Of a DNA stretch of 64,000 nt, positions 8,736 to 17,608 are shown in pieces. The notes beneath the pieces are model-generated. The model did no database searches, was not told the DNA's origin, and saw only the letters and a program-made list of their open reading frames with translations. The position numbers and the translations under genes are program-made. Source of the DNA: a virus. How positions within the stretch are numbered: the first letter of the stretch is position 1; every line of letters begins with the position of its first letter. The stretch is from IMG/VR virus record IMGVR_UViG_3300030107_007800, positions 20,578 through 84,577 of that record; one strand, written 5' to 3'.

Positions 8736-10519
8736 CAGTATCGGATTACATATTTAAAAAATTGTCTCAAGTTGGCATCAAGCATACGTTTACTATAACG
8801 GGCGGCGGAGCGATGTTTTTAAATGACTCTGCACATAGAAATAGTAACATAGAGGTTATTTGTAATCACCACGAGCAAGCATCCGCAATGGCTGCGGTTG
8901 CATGTTCAAAGTATACAAATAATTATTCTTGCGTAATGGTAACTACTGGGTGCGGTTCAACAAATGCTATCACCGGCTTGTTAGAAGCTTGGCAAGACAA
9001 TTTACCAGTTGTTTTTTTGTCTGGGCAAGTCAATTCTCATCAAACTAGTAAAGATTTTAATCTTGGATTAAGGCAAGTTGGCGTTCAAGAGGCTGATATA
9101 ATATCGGTTGTCAAACCAATGACAAAATATGCAAAGATGATAAAGAACCCTGCCGACATAAGATATGAGCTTGAAAAGGCTTTGTATATTGCCAAAGATG
9201 GCAGACCCGGACCTGTGTGGCTTGATATACCGCTTGATATTCAAGGGGCGCACATTAGGGAAAGAGATCTTAAATCATACGAAGTCGTAAAAAATAATTG
9301 TCACAATAGCGATGATGAAATAGAGGAATTTTTAAATAATTTAAAATTGTTCAAAAGACCAGTTGTTCTGGCTGGAAATGGTGTGAGGCTGTCGGGGGCA
9401 ACCAAAGAGATAAATGATTTTGTAATAAATAAAAATATTCCAATGGTTAACACGTTTTTAAGCGCAGATCTTATGCACAGTGAGCATTATCTAAATGTGG
9501 GTAGAGTTGGAATTAAGGGCAATAGAGCGGCAAATTTTGCAATGCAAAATGCTGATCTTTTGATTGTAATAGGGTGCAGATTAAGTGTTGCAACAACTGG
9601 TTATAAATATCATTATTTTGCTAGAGGCGCTAAAGTTGTTGTTATAGATATTGATGAACAGGAACACAAAAAAGAAACTGTAAAAATTGATAAATTTATA
9701 AAATCTGATGCAAAAAAGTTTTTAAATAAGTGTAATAAATACGACTTCATAGCGCCAACGAAGTGGTCAGAGGAATGCTATAAGTGGAAAAATAATTGGG
9801 ATAAACTGCCACAGGGAGCGGATGATGATAGTGAGGGGATTAGTATGTATTATTTCATGAATCATCTGTCAAAAAATAATAAACAAAATTCTGTTGTTGT
9901 TTCGGATGCTGGATCAGCATATTACGTTACAAGTCAATCACTGAGAATATCTGGCGAACAAAGATATATAACTTCGGGAGCACAAGCGGATATGGGCTTT
10001 ACGATACCAGCCTGCATTGGGATATCTAGTGCTTCAAACAAAAGATTGGATGTTATAGGCATAACTGGGGATGGATCATTTCAAACAAACTTGCAAGAAC
10101 TACAGACAATAAAACACCATAATTACCCGATAAAAATATTTGTTTTAAATAATGAAGGTTATCTCTCCATTAGAACAACTCAAAGAAAATTTTTCAATGA
10201 TAGATTTGTTGGAACTGATAAAGAGTCGGGGATATCTTTCCCAAAAACCTCTGACATTGCCAGAGCATATGGAATAAAATATTTTTCTTTTAAAACAAAT
10301 AAAGAAGTGGAAAACAACATTAAAGATGTGTTAGAATTTGATGGACCATTGATATGTGAGGTAAGTTGTAGAAAATGGGATCAGGTTTTACCCACCATCA
10401 GTTCCAAGAAAACACCTGATGGCAAGATGGTGTCAAAACCTTTAGAAGATATGTTTCCTTTCTTAACTAGAGAGGAATTTAATGATAATATGATCGTCGA
10501 GCCATTACCGGAGGATTAA
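8711..10519 (+). CDS. Thiamine-diphosphate enzyme, acetolactate synthase (IlvB)-like
   Basis: This 602-residue protein has all three domains of the IlvB family: an N-terminal pyrimidine-binding domain with the activating Glu55 in HHEQASA, a middle domain, and a C-terminal diphosphate-binding domain with GDGS at 453-456 and the Asn pair 480-481. The segment around GVQEADIISVVKPMTKYA and the EGYLSIRTTQ stretch look more like TPP enzymes of surface-polysaccharide clusters than housekeeping acetolactate synthase; that is from memory of the family, not a search. YerE, which adds a two-carbon unit from pyruvate to a 4-keto dideoxysugar in yersiniose synthesis, is one precedent. An RfbH-like gene lies 1.8 kb downstream. 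A role in making acetolactate is the alternative. Confidence 0.82.
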   Translation: MEKKVESLTVSDYIFKKLSQVGIKHTFTITGGGAMFLNDSAHRNSNIEVICNHHEQASAMAAVACSKYTNNYSCVMVTTGCGSTNAITGLLEAWQDNLPVVFLSGQVNSHQTSKDFNLGLRQVGVQEADIISVVKPMTKYAKMIKNPADIRYELEKALYIAKDGRPGPVWLDIPLDIQGAHIRERDLKSYEVVKNNCHNSDDEIEEFLNNLKLFKRPVVLAGNGVRLSGATKEINDFVINKNIPMVNTFLSADLMHSEHYLNVGRVGIKGNRAANFAMQNADLLIVIGCRLSVATTGYKYHYFARGAKVVVIDIDEQEHKKETVKIDKFIKSDAKKFLNKCNKYDFIAPTKWSEECYKWKNNWDKLPQGADDDSEGISMYYFMNHLSKNNKQNSVVVSDAGSAYYVTSQSLRISGEQRYITSGAQADMGFTIPACIGISSASNKRLDVIGITGDGSFQTNLQELQTIKHHNYPIKIFVLNNEGYLSIRTTQRKFFNDRFVGTDKESGISFPKTSDIARAYGIKYFSFKTNKEVENNIKDVLEFDGPLICEVSCRKWDQVLPTISSKKTPDGKMVSKPLEDMFPFLTREEFNDNMIVEPLPED

Positions 10520-10520
10520 A

Positions 10521-11489
10521 ATGCCAGCAGATGATAAAAATAAAGTTACTATTTTAAAATTAAGAAGACAAAAAGAACAAAATCAAAAGACTGTTCTCAC
10601 AACAGCATATGATTATCCACAGGCAACCATTGCAGATGGTGCGGGGGTTGATTGCATATTAGTTGGAGATTCAGCAGGGATGACAACTTTCGGATATAAA
10701 ACAACAATTCCAGTGACTATGGATCAAATGATTACTTGCTGCGAGTCTGTATCTAGGGGTGCAAAAAATTCTTTTTTGATTGGGGATATGCCATATATGT
10801 CCTATCAGGTATCGAATGAAGAGGCTGTAATTAACGCTGGTAGATTCATTCGCGCTGGTATGGATTGTGTAAAGGTTGAGGGAGCTATGGTCGATAGGAT
10901 TAAGGCGATCTCAGATGCTGGCATTATGGTTATGAGCCACTTGGGATTAACGCCTCACACTAGGGCTATGTTGGGCGGCTATAGAGTTCAAGGAAAGACA
11001 GCGGAAGGTGCAGAGTACATTCTTAAACAAGCACTAGAGCTTCAGGAAGCTGGGTGTACATTTCTTCTTTTGGAGGGCATGCCAAGGGAATCTGCAAAAA
11101 TGATCAGAGATGAGTTATCAATCCCTGTTTATGGAATTGGGGCAGGGGATATGGTTGATGGTCAATTAGTTATTTTTCACGATCTGATGGGCTTGTTCTG
11201 GGAGTTTAAATCTAAGTTTGTAAAGAGGTATTGTGAGGCAGGATTAATGATGCAGGAGTCACTTAAACAATATGCTCATGAAGTCAGGACAGGCGCGTTC
11301 CCAGCAGAAGAAAACTTTTACGCTATTAAAGAAGAAGAGCTTGAAAAATTGTTATCCGGGGGCAATTGGAAAACTGAAAAGATAATTTATGAAACAGACC
11401 AAGGCTTTCCGACTAACCATTCAGCAACCCCTAATACGACACAGATTAATTGGCAAGCCTATATGAAACACGGCGATGCCTCTGATTAG
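10521..11489 (+). CDS. panB: PanB-like ketopantoate hydroxymethyltransferase
   Basis: This 322-residue protein aligns along its length with PanB, which adds a hydroxymethyl group from 5,10-methylenetetrahydrofolate to 2-oxoisovalerate. The Mg-binding Asp50 (VGDSAG) and Asp89 (GDMP), substrate-binding Lys118 and Glu120 (VKVEGA) and the catalytic Glu185 (LLLEGMP) are all present, as are HLGLTP and GGYRVQG. The C terminus is extended by some 50 residues beyond a typical 264-residue PanB. A GGAGG ribosome site precedes the ATG. No panC, panE, ilvC or ilvD is nearby, and it lies inside a sugar block, so the true acceptor may be a keto-sugar or keto-acid other than the pantothenate precursor. Confidence 0.86.
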   Translation: MPADDKNKVTILKLRRQKEQNQKTVLTTAYDYPQATIADGAGVDCILVGDSAGMTTFGYKTTIPVTMDQMITCCESVSRGAKNSFLIGDMPYMSYQVSNEEAVINAGRFIRAGMDCVKVEGAMVDRIKAISDAGIMVMSHLGLTPHTRAMLGGYRVQGKTAEGAEYILKQALELQEAGCTFLLLEGMPRESAKMIRDELSIPVYGIGAGDMVDGQLVIFHDLMGLFWEFKSKFVKRYCEAGLMMQESLKQYAHEVRTGAFPAEENFYAIKEEELEKLLSGGNWKTEKIIYETDQGFPTNHSATPNTTQINWQAYMKHGDASD

Positions 11490-11497
11490 CGGTGTCG

Positions 11498-12340
11498 ATG
11501 AACATATTAATCACAGGTGGTAATGGGTTTATTGCCAAAAACATTTACCAAACAATCAAAGACGATCATAATGTCCATCTGACAAACAGGAAAACGTTAG
11601 ACATCCTAGACAAAGAACAGGTAAGTGTTTATTTCGATAACCACCAGATAGATGTTGTGATCCACACAGCAGTATCTGGGGGCAGCAGGATCAAGGAAGA
11701 TGGTCCGGGCGCACTAATAAACAATTTAGTAATGTTTGATAATCTTGTTAAAAACAATCACAAGTTTGGTTCGTTAATTCATTTTGGCTCTGGTGCTGAA
11801 TTTGATAGGAGAACCGATATTAAATCAGCAAAAGAAGATGATGAATCTAGTCCTGTTGATTATTATGGACTATCAAAAAAAATTATTAAAAGACAAATAG
11901 ATAAAATAGATAACTTTTATAACTTGAGAATATTTGGTTGCTTTGGCGTTGGTGAGGCAGACACAAGATTTGTAAAATCAGCAATCAAAAATGTGAGAAA
12001 TGGAAATCCAATAGTAATACATCAGAACAGATATATGGATTTTGTCTATGTCGGCGATCTCTGCAAAGTAGTGCGATATTACATTAAAAATATTGCAAAA
12101 AAAAACTTACCAAAAGATGTCAATTTGTGCTATAATAACAGCAAATCGTTACTAGATGTGGCAAATAAAATTAATGAATTTATGGGAAAGCCAAGTAATA
12201 ACGTAAACATTGAGAAGTCCGAGTTTTACACAGAATATACTGGAAACGGCGATAGATTAGAGTCGCTAGGAATAGATTTAGTTGGTCTAGATGAGGGGTT
12301 GAAAAGAACAATAGAATGGCAAAAGACATTAATCAATTAA
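11498..12340 (+). CDS. NAD(P)-dependent sugar epimerase/dehydratase/reductase (extended SDR)
   Basis: This protein of about 280 residues has the extended short-chain dehydrogenase layout: MNILITGGNGFIAKN at the N terminus for the dinucleotide, HTAVSGG, a Ser-containing segment HFGSGAEFD, and Y-Y-G-L-S-K-K as the catalytic Y-x-x-x-K. Such proteins reduce or epimerise NDP-keto-sugars; a 4-ketoreductase finishing a deoxysugar is plausible here. I prefer ATG 11498; a GTG two codons upstream (11492) is the alternative. It overlaps the RfbH-like gene by 25 bases, so the two products probably act in one pathway. Confidence 0.78.
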   Translation: MNILITGGNGFIAKNIYQTIKDDHNVHLTNRKTLDILDKEQVSVYFDNHQIDVVIHTAVSGGSRIKEDGPGALINNLVMFDNLVKNNHKFGSLIHFGSGAEFDRRTDIKSAKEDDESSPVDYYGLSKKIIKRQIDKIDNFYNLRIFGCFGVGEADTRFVKSAIKNVRNGNPIVIHQNRYMDFVYVGDLCKVVRYYIKNIAKKNLPKDVNLCYNNSKSLLDVANKINEFMGKPSNNVNIEKSEFYTEYTGNGDRLESLGIDLVGLDEGLKRTIEWQKTLIN

Positions 12341-13647
12341 TTAAAGATTGTTTAGAATATATTAGCGAGAATAGACCCCAAAATGATTGGGTTTCATACT
12401 CAGGTCCTATTCTGGATGACGATGAATATGCAGCTGCTTTGAGGGTAATTCTTCAAGACTGGTCTAAAAATTGGCTTATTTTTGGCAAGAAGGCTAGGGA
12501 GTTTGAACTTGAGTTTCCAAAATATTTGGGTACTAAATTTGGATCTTACACAAACTCTGGTAGTTCTGCGAACCTTCTTGCGATATCTTCGTTGACATCA
12601 AAGTCGGGATTTAATTTACCAAAAGGATCAAAAGTATTAACGCCAGTTGTATGCTTTCCCACTACTTTAAATCCAATCATTCAGAGTGGATTAAAGCCAG
12701 TGTTTGTTGACGTCACACTGCCGGATTTAAACCTAGATTTAGATCAAACAGAGGAATTATTAAAAAAGGACCCTGATATTAGGGCGATTGTTTTTGCACA
12801 TGTCCTTGGCAATCCCCCCGATATGGAAAGGGTTATGATGTTGGTTGATCAATATGATCTGGTTTTTATTGAAGACGCTTGTGATGCCCTCGGATCTTTT
12901 TACGACGGTCAAAAACTGGGATCTTTTGGACACATTTCAACCTGCTCTTTCTTCCCAGCGCATCATATGACAACTGGAGAAGGCGGGTTTGTTGCAACAA
13001 ATCGTTCAAAATTGAGAAAGTCTATTGCAAGTCTGAGAGATTGGGGTAGAGCTTGCTATTGTAACACATCTAAGCCCGGATCTGTAATTGACGGAACTGC
13101 TTGTGGAAATAGGTTCAAAAACTGGTTAGTTGGAATGCCAGATACAACCTATGATCATCGCTATGTTTTTGATGAGATAGGATATAATTTAAAGCCCCTC
13201 GACATTCAAGCAGCAATAGGGCTTGAACAGCTTAAGAAACTTCCATATTTGGAGGCAAGTCGTAGAAAAAACTTTGATAAGTTACAAGAAATATTTAGCA
13301 AATATGAAGATTATTTTCACTTGCCACAAGCAACTGAAAAATCTGACCCTTGCTGGTTTGCTTATCTTTTAACTGTAAAAAAAGGTAGTCCATTTACAAG
13401 GCAACAATTTGTTGATTTCTTGGAAGAAAATAAAATTCAAACAAGATCTTATTTTTCTGGCAATATCTTGGCTCATCCGGGATACAATCACTTGGCTGAT
13501 GAATATGAAGATATTCAAAAAGAATTCCCAATTGCTACATATTCTACCATTAATTCGTTCTTTTTGGGCACATATGCTGGTATAAATGACGAAAAAATGG
13601 CTTATATTGGTGAAATTGTTGATAAATTCTTTGAGGAAAGAGTATGA
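12316..13647 (+). CDS. rfbH: RfbH-like NDP-4-keto-6-deoxyhexose 3-dehydrase
   Basis: This 443-residue member of the DegT/DnrJ/EryC1 PLP family carries FFPAHHMTTGEGG. His216 stands where aminotransferases have the PLP-binding lysine. That exchange is the hallmark of 3-dehydrases (E1/RfbH, ColD, SpnQ), which use PMP to remove the 3-hydroxyl. The length is that of E1/RfbH (about 437) rather than ColD (about 388). A C-Y-C (Cys247, Cys249) with Cys263 in ACGNRF lies where E1 holds its iron-sulphur cluster, arguing for E1 chemistry. E1 needs a flavin/Fe-S reductase (E3), and none is seen in the window. The product would be a 3,6-dideoxy-4-keto sugar. Next to it are an SDR and an RmlB-like dehydratase that could supply the 4-keto substrate. 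Confidence 0.85.
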   Translation: MAKDINQLIKDCLEYISENRPQNDWVSYSGPILDDDEYAAALRVILQDWSKNWLIFGKKAREFELEFPKYLGTKFGSYTNSGSSANLLAISSLTSKSGFNLPKGSKVLTPVVCFPTTLNPIIQSGLKPVFVDVTLPDLNLDLDQTEELLKKDPDIRAIVFAHVLGNPPDMERVMMLVDQYDLVFIEDACDALGSFYDGQKLGSFGHISTCSFFPAHHMTTGEGGFVATNRSKLRKSIASLRDWGRACYCNTSKPGSVIDGTACGNRFKNWLVGMPDTTYDHRYVFDEIGYNLKPLDIQAAIGLEQLKKLPYLEASRRKNFDKLQEIFSKYEDYFHLPQATEKSDPCWFAYLLTVKKGSPFTRQQFVDFLEENKIQTRSYFSGNILAHPGYNHLADEYEDIQKEFPIATYSTINSFFLGTYAGINDEKMAYIGEIVDKFFEERV

Positions 13648-14594
13648 AAATTGTATATGTTACGGGCTGTTTGGGGTTTATTGGATCCTACGTTACCAGA
13701 AAATGCCTTGAAAAAGGCTGGATGGTCTATGGAGTTGACAAGTGTACTTACGCAGCTAACACAGATTTAATCGAAGAGTTCACAAAACATTCAAATTTTA
13801 GGTTTGAAAGGGCGGATATTAAAGATTTAGACCACTTATATGACTGTGATTATGTAATAAACACAGCAGCAGAGTCACATGTTGCCAATAGCATTGTTAG
13901 TAGTGATAAATTCCTTGAAACCAACGTTTTGGGCACTAAAAACCTGCTAGAATTAATCAGAAGTAAGCAAAAAAACGTAGGAAAGAGACCGATTTTGTTA
14001 CATTTTAGCACCGATGAAGTCTATGGAGACATTGTAAGTGGCAATCATAGTGAAAATGATCTTCTGAAGCCTAGCAATCCGTATTCTGCATCAAAAGCAG
14101 CGGCGGATATGCTTGTTTTGGCGTGGGCTAGGACCTATGACCTTCAATATAACATAGTTAGACCAGCAAATAATTATGGTATAGGGCAATATCCCGAGAA
14201 ATTAATACCATTAACAATAAAAAACCTTAATCGTGGAAGAAAAACTTGTCTGCACAACAATGGTGAACCTTACAGGTGCTGGCTTCACGCAGATGATACA
14301 GCCGAAGCAGTAATAAGGATCATTGAAAGTGGAAAGTTAAATGAAATTTACAATATTTCTGGTCATGAAGAGCACAAAAATATCCATACAGTACAGAAAA
14401 TAATTGAATCCTACGGATACAACATTGGTGATATAAACAAGTATGTAGATTTCACATATTCTAGACAGGGGCAGGATGTAAGATATTCGGTTGATGACGA
14501 AAAGTTGCAATCTTTGGGGTGGTATCCTAAAAAGAAATTTGATGAAGAAATAGAAAGTATAGTAGAGTTTTATAAAAATAAATTTATTTGGTGA
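13644..14594 (+). CDS. rmlB: RmlB-like NDP-glucose 4,6-dehydratase
   Basis: This 316-residue extended SDR has GCLGFIGSYV near the N terminus, the dehydratase T-D-E (Thr123, Asp124, Glu125 in FSTDEVYGD), Tyr147 and Lys151 in PYSASKAA, and NNYGIGQYPEKLIP. These are the signatures of dTDP-glucose 4,6-dehydratase rather than CDP-glucose dehydratase. It would convert NDP-glucose to the 4-keto-6-deoxy intermediate that feeds 3-dehydration (gene just upstream) or amination (DegT gene at 23747). It starts in an ATGA with the rfbH-like stop. The donor nucleotide is inferred from family resemblance only. Confidence 0.85.
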   Translation: MKIVYVTGCLGFIGSYVTRKCLEKGWMVYGVDKCTYAANTDLIEEFTKHSNFRFERADIKDLDHLYDCDYVINTAAESHVANSIVSSDKFLETNVLGTKNLLELIRSKQKNVGKRPILLHFSTDEVYGDIVSGNHSENDLLKPSNPYSASKAAADMLVLAWARTYDLQYNIVRPANNYGIGQYPEKLIPLTIKNLNRGRKTCLHNNGEPYRCWLHADDTAEAVIRIIESGKLNEIYNISGHEEHKNIHTVQKIIESYGYNIGDINKYVDFTYSRQGQDVRYSVDDEKLQSLGWYPKKKFDEEIESIVEFYKNKFIW

Positions 14595-14598
14595 GAAT

Positions 14599-15336
14599 AT
14601 GAGAAATCTTGGAATTAGCATTGTAACGGGGACCTTAAACAGGAGACATTTATTGTGGGACTTGATTGAGAACACAATAGACTCAAACCCGAGATTGGAA
14701 CTTGTGTTAGTTGATGGTGGTTCAACCGATGGTACTGTAGAAGCCATAAAAGCGCTAAATCATCCACAAGTTAAATTGATCGAAGTCGGAGAAAGAAGTA
14801 GTTATCCCCACTATATGGGCTTGGGCATAAAAAGCGCTTCTTATGAATATGTCTGTCAGTGGAATGATGATGTGCTGTTGGTTAATGATTGGCGTCAAGT
14901 TATAAATAACCTAGATGATAGTGGAATGTATATTTTTAATTGGAAATATGGAACAAAGGAAGATTTAAAAAATCCAGACTGGCTAGCAGGTGATCAACAT
15001 TCACAGGGGTGGTTTCTGTCCAACTCCAAACAGGAGGATGGATCTGGGGATATATGCGTTAATTATGGCATATACCACAAAAAGGTTTATCGAGAGTTGG
15101 GTATGTATGATAGTCAATTTAAATATTATTATGCAGACGGAGATTTAGCGGAAAGAGTTTGGCACTCAAAGAAATTTAAAATTAAAACACTAAGGAACAT
15201 AAAGGTTTTAGCTCTTTCTGACACACCAAAGACAGCAATCCACTATCAGAATGATCCTGAGATATACCACAGTAATATAGCAGCGTATAAAAAAGGGATA
15301 TTTAACTTCCCTACAGTGGAGAAATTAAGTGAATAA
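14599..15336 (+). CDS. Glycosyltransferase family 2-like
   Basis: This 245-residue GT-A protein has the start LGISIVTGTLNRRHLL, the GT2 nucleotide-binding segment LVLVDGGSTDGT and an acidic W-N-D-D-V motif in place of DxD. The middle segment LGMYDSQFKYYYADGDLAERVW fits the acceptor-side helix of GT2 proteins. It ends 8 bases inside the next gene, which starts at GTG 15329. A soluble glycan transferase is likely; donor and acceptor are unknown. Confidence 0.85.
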   Translation: MRNLGISIVTGTLNRRHLLWDLIENTIDSNPRLELVLVDGGSTDGTVEAIKALNHPQVKLIEVGERSSYPHYMGLGIKSASYEYVCQWNDDVLLVNDWRQVINNLDDSGMYIFNWKYGTKEDLKNPDWLAGDQHSQGWFLSNSKQEDGSGDICVNYGIYHKKVYRELGMYDSQFKYYYADGDLAERVWHSKKFKIKTLRNIKVLALSDTPKTAIHYQNDPEIYHSNIAAYKKGIFNFPTVEKLSE

Positions 15337-16027
15337 AATACTGTCTTTTAGCCTTTATGGTGATGATCCAAAATATACTATAGGTATGAAAAGAAACATT
15401 GAGCTTTTGAATGAAGTATATGGAGATGATTGGAAAATAAGAATATATTTGGATGATACTGTGCCTAGAGAGATGGCAAAAGAGTATAGTCAAATGGGCG
15501 CACAAGTCTATGATGTAACTGGTTCTCCTATAATAGGGGGTATGTTCTGGAGATTTTTGCCATTTGACGACAAGGATGTGGACGTGTTTTGTGTTAGAGA
15601 TGCAGATTCAAGACTTATGAGAAGAGAAAAAGAAGCAGTTGATGAATGGTTACAGGAGGGAACTTCTTTGCACATAATGAGGGATCACCCTCACCACAAT
15701 TACATTGTTATGGGAGGGATGTTTGGTTTTAACAAAAAGCCGAATGGACCTTATTCTTTTATTGAGGATTACAAAAATTTCATATATTCTGGATATAAAT
15801 TTAATAAAATGGATGATATGAGATTTTTAAATAGATTATATAACAAGTTTCACACTAGCTCAACATCCCATGATAGTTACGGTCGTGGCTCCGTAGATAA
15901 TAATGGAAATACATATTTAACACCTTCAAAAAACTACCCTACAATTAGGAAGAATAAGGAAGAGGGATTTATTGGAGAGATATGGAACGAAGATGAAACT
16001 TACGAAATACACAGGAGTTTGTTATGA
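15329..16027 (+). CDS. Probable GT-A fold glycosyltransferase, unassigned family
   Basis: This 232-residue protein starts ILSFSLYGDDPKY. It has a central CVRDADSRLMRRE, where D-A-D could be the metal-binding DxD of a GT-A enzyme, and HIMRDHPHHN further on. I recognise the general shape from glycan clusters but cannot name the family. GTG 15329 overlaps the previous gene by 8 bases, and the stop forms an ATGA with the next GT2-like gene, so it is embedded in the transferase series. A conserved sugar-binding protein without transferase activity is the alternative. Confidence 0.6.
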   Translation: MNKILSFSLYGDDPKYTIGMKRNIELLNEVYGDDWKIRIYLDDTVPREMAKEYSQMGAQVYDVTGSPIIGGMFWRFLPFDDKDVDVFCVRDADSRLMRREKEAVDEWLQEGTSLHIMRDHPHHNYIVMGGMFGFNKKPNGPYSFIEDYKNFIYSGYKFNKMDDMRFLNRLYNKFHTSSTSHDSYGRGSVDNNGNTYLTPSKNYPTIRKNKEEGFIGEIWNEDETYEIHRSLL

Positions 16028-16809
16028 TGAAAATTAGCTTAGTAATACCTTGTACGCCATATCACTTTTGCAACTCTTTAACGGAAGTTTTAAAGTCATA
16101 CGAAAACGGAACCGTTGTTCCTGATGAAGTTGTTGTGTCTTTGAGTGAGGCACGAAAAGTTAAAAAAAATTCTTTAAACAAAGAAGCCTCGCAGTATTTG
16201 AATAGGTGTGCCTCTAATGGCGTTTTCAAAGAATTTAAAATTTTAAGTCACAGTACAAAACAAACTCACGGTCCAAATAGACAAGCGGGTTCAATGGCAG
16301 CCACAGGCGATATTATTATATATGGCGATGCAGACGACATTCCTCATCCCCAACGAGTGGAGGCTATTAAATATTGTTTTGAAAAAACTGATGCAATGCA
16401 GGTCAGCCATTGGTGGTGTCACGAAAAATGTCAATTTACTAGTTTTGATTTGCGAGACATCGATGAGCATATGATACCATATTCAGAAGTGAACGAAAAG
16501 ATGATCGACCCATTTGATCACCCAAATTATCCTAGAGTTGGCTACGGCGATGTATTTGGCAGAACGCATGGTGGCAATACGGCGGTTCGAAGAGACGCTA
16601 TCAAAGATATTCGTTGGAAAGATTGGCACGAACTTCGAGGTGCGCCAGCAGAAGATTGGCTGTTCTGTTATGAAGTAGCTCACAAATACAAAAAATCAAT
16701 TATTCTACCTATAGATTTAATTAAATATTCAGGAGGAGCCGCAGATTTATTGTGGGAAAATCTTCAATGGCGCGGGAATGGCTCTAATAAATCTATAGGA
16801 GCAAAATAA
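16024..16809 (+). CDS. Glycosyltransferase family 2-like
   Basis: This 261-residue protein begins KISLVIPCTPYHF and has the donor-binding acidic motif Y-G-D-A-D-D (IIIYGDADDIPHPQR) that marks GT2 GT-A domains. The H-G-G-N-T-A-V-R-R segment and AEDWLFCYEV match the acceptor region, where E-D-W plays the role of the E-D-x-D/W of inverting transferases. Two methionines are possible (16024 or 16027); the first makes an ATGA overlap. No membrane helix is seen. Confidence 0.84.
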   Translation: MMKISLVIPCTPYHFCNSLTEVLKSYENGTVVPDEVVVSLSEARKVKKNSLNKEASQYLNRCASNGVFKEFKILSHSTKQTHGPNRQAGSMAATGDIIIYGDADDIPHPQRVEAIKYCFEKTDAMQVSHWWCHEKCQFTSFDLRDIDEHMIPYSEVNEKMIDPFDHPNYPRVGYGDVFGRTHGGNTAVRRDAIKDIRWKDWHELRGAPAEDWLFCYEVAHKYKKSIILPIDLIKYSGGAADLLWENLQWRGNGSNKSIGAK

Positions 16810-16810
16810 A

Positions 16811-17608
16811 ATGAAAATAAAAAGAGCAGTAGTTTGCTTAAATTCATCACCATTGTATTCCGGCATGTGGGATATTCTTGCAGAAGTTTACGAAAAAACA
16901 ACAGACATTATTCCAACATTGATATTTTGTGGCACAAAAGATGAATTAGAAAAAGAGGTAAAAACAGATTTTGGAGAAGTGTATATTTTTCCTCAATATA
17001 AAGAATTTGTTGAAAGACCAGATCTAGACTGGACAGTTACGTGGACTCTGTTTTGGGCTATAGCAAATAAATTTCCAGACGATGTGTGTTGCTTTACTGG
17101 CATCGATGAATTGCCCATATCTGCTGTTTTGTGGGAGAAGATATCTAAAATACCTGACAACAAATATATTGTCGGACTAGGCTCAAAACCATATGGAGAT
17201 TTTGAGCACATAGCCTCTGGGCATAATATTGGAAAAGGATCTACTTTTAAAAAAATTCTTGACATACATAGCGACTTAAAGGTAGAATTAAATAGAGTTT
17301 GGGAATTGAGATATGATTTGTCAAGGTGCAATTTTGGATGGAATCTGGAAGACAATGGCTGGTGGGGGATGGACGAAGCATACATATCTAGCAAGTTGTA
17401 CGACCATCCAGACGTTGTTTTTATCGATAACGATTGGGTTTCTGAAAATCTTCAGAGCAAGAAAATAGACAGAATGTTCAATTGTAGTTATGATATACAC
17501 AGGCTAAATACAAAAGATTATTGGACTGCACACCTGATTAGACCGATCACTGATCCAAATAAAAAAGAAATAGTCTTAAGATTATTAAAAGATATGGGAA
17601 TTAGATGA
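16811..17608 (+). CDS. Hypothetical protein, possible GT17/GT-A-like transferase
   Basis: This 265-residue protein is not assigned to a family with confidence. It contains CFTGIDELP, which remotely resembles the D-x-D-E-I-P motif of GT17 N-acetylglucosaminyltransferases, and Trp-rich segments (DWTVTWTLFWA and NGWWGMDEAY). The C-terminal half has acidic and aromatic residues typical of sugar-binding clefts. Gene order (GT2 before, ATP-grasp after, ATGA overlap at 17605) suggests a glycan role. Treat the transferase call as a hypothesis. Confidence 0.5.
   Translation: MKIKRAVVCLNSSPLYSGMWDILAEVYEKTTDIIPTLIFCGTKDELEKEVKTDFGEVYIFPQYKEFVERPDLDWTVTWTLFWAIANKFPDDVCCFTGIDELPISAVLWEKISKIPDNKYIVGLGSKPYGDFEHIASGHNIGKGSTFKKILDIHSDLKVELNRVWELRYDLSRCNFGWNLEDNGWWGMDEAYISSKLYDHPDVVFIDNDWVSENLQSKKIDRMFNCSYDIHRLNTKDYWTAHLIRPITDPNKKEIVLRLLKDMGIR

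Noticed and set aside
12316-13647. Calling this gene a ColD (GDP-colitose pathway) enzyme because gmd is present
   Set aside because: Its length and the C-Y-C...C segment fit RfbH/E1 better. GDP-sugar use remains possible but is not the first choice.
14337-14747. 136-residue open frame on the - strand across the RmlB/GT2 junction
   Set aside because: It spans two well-supported + strand genes and shows no domain.
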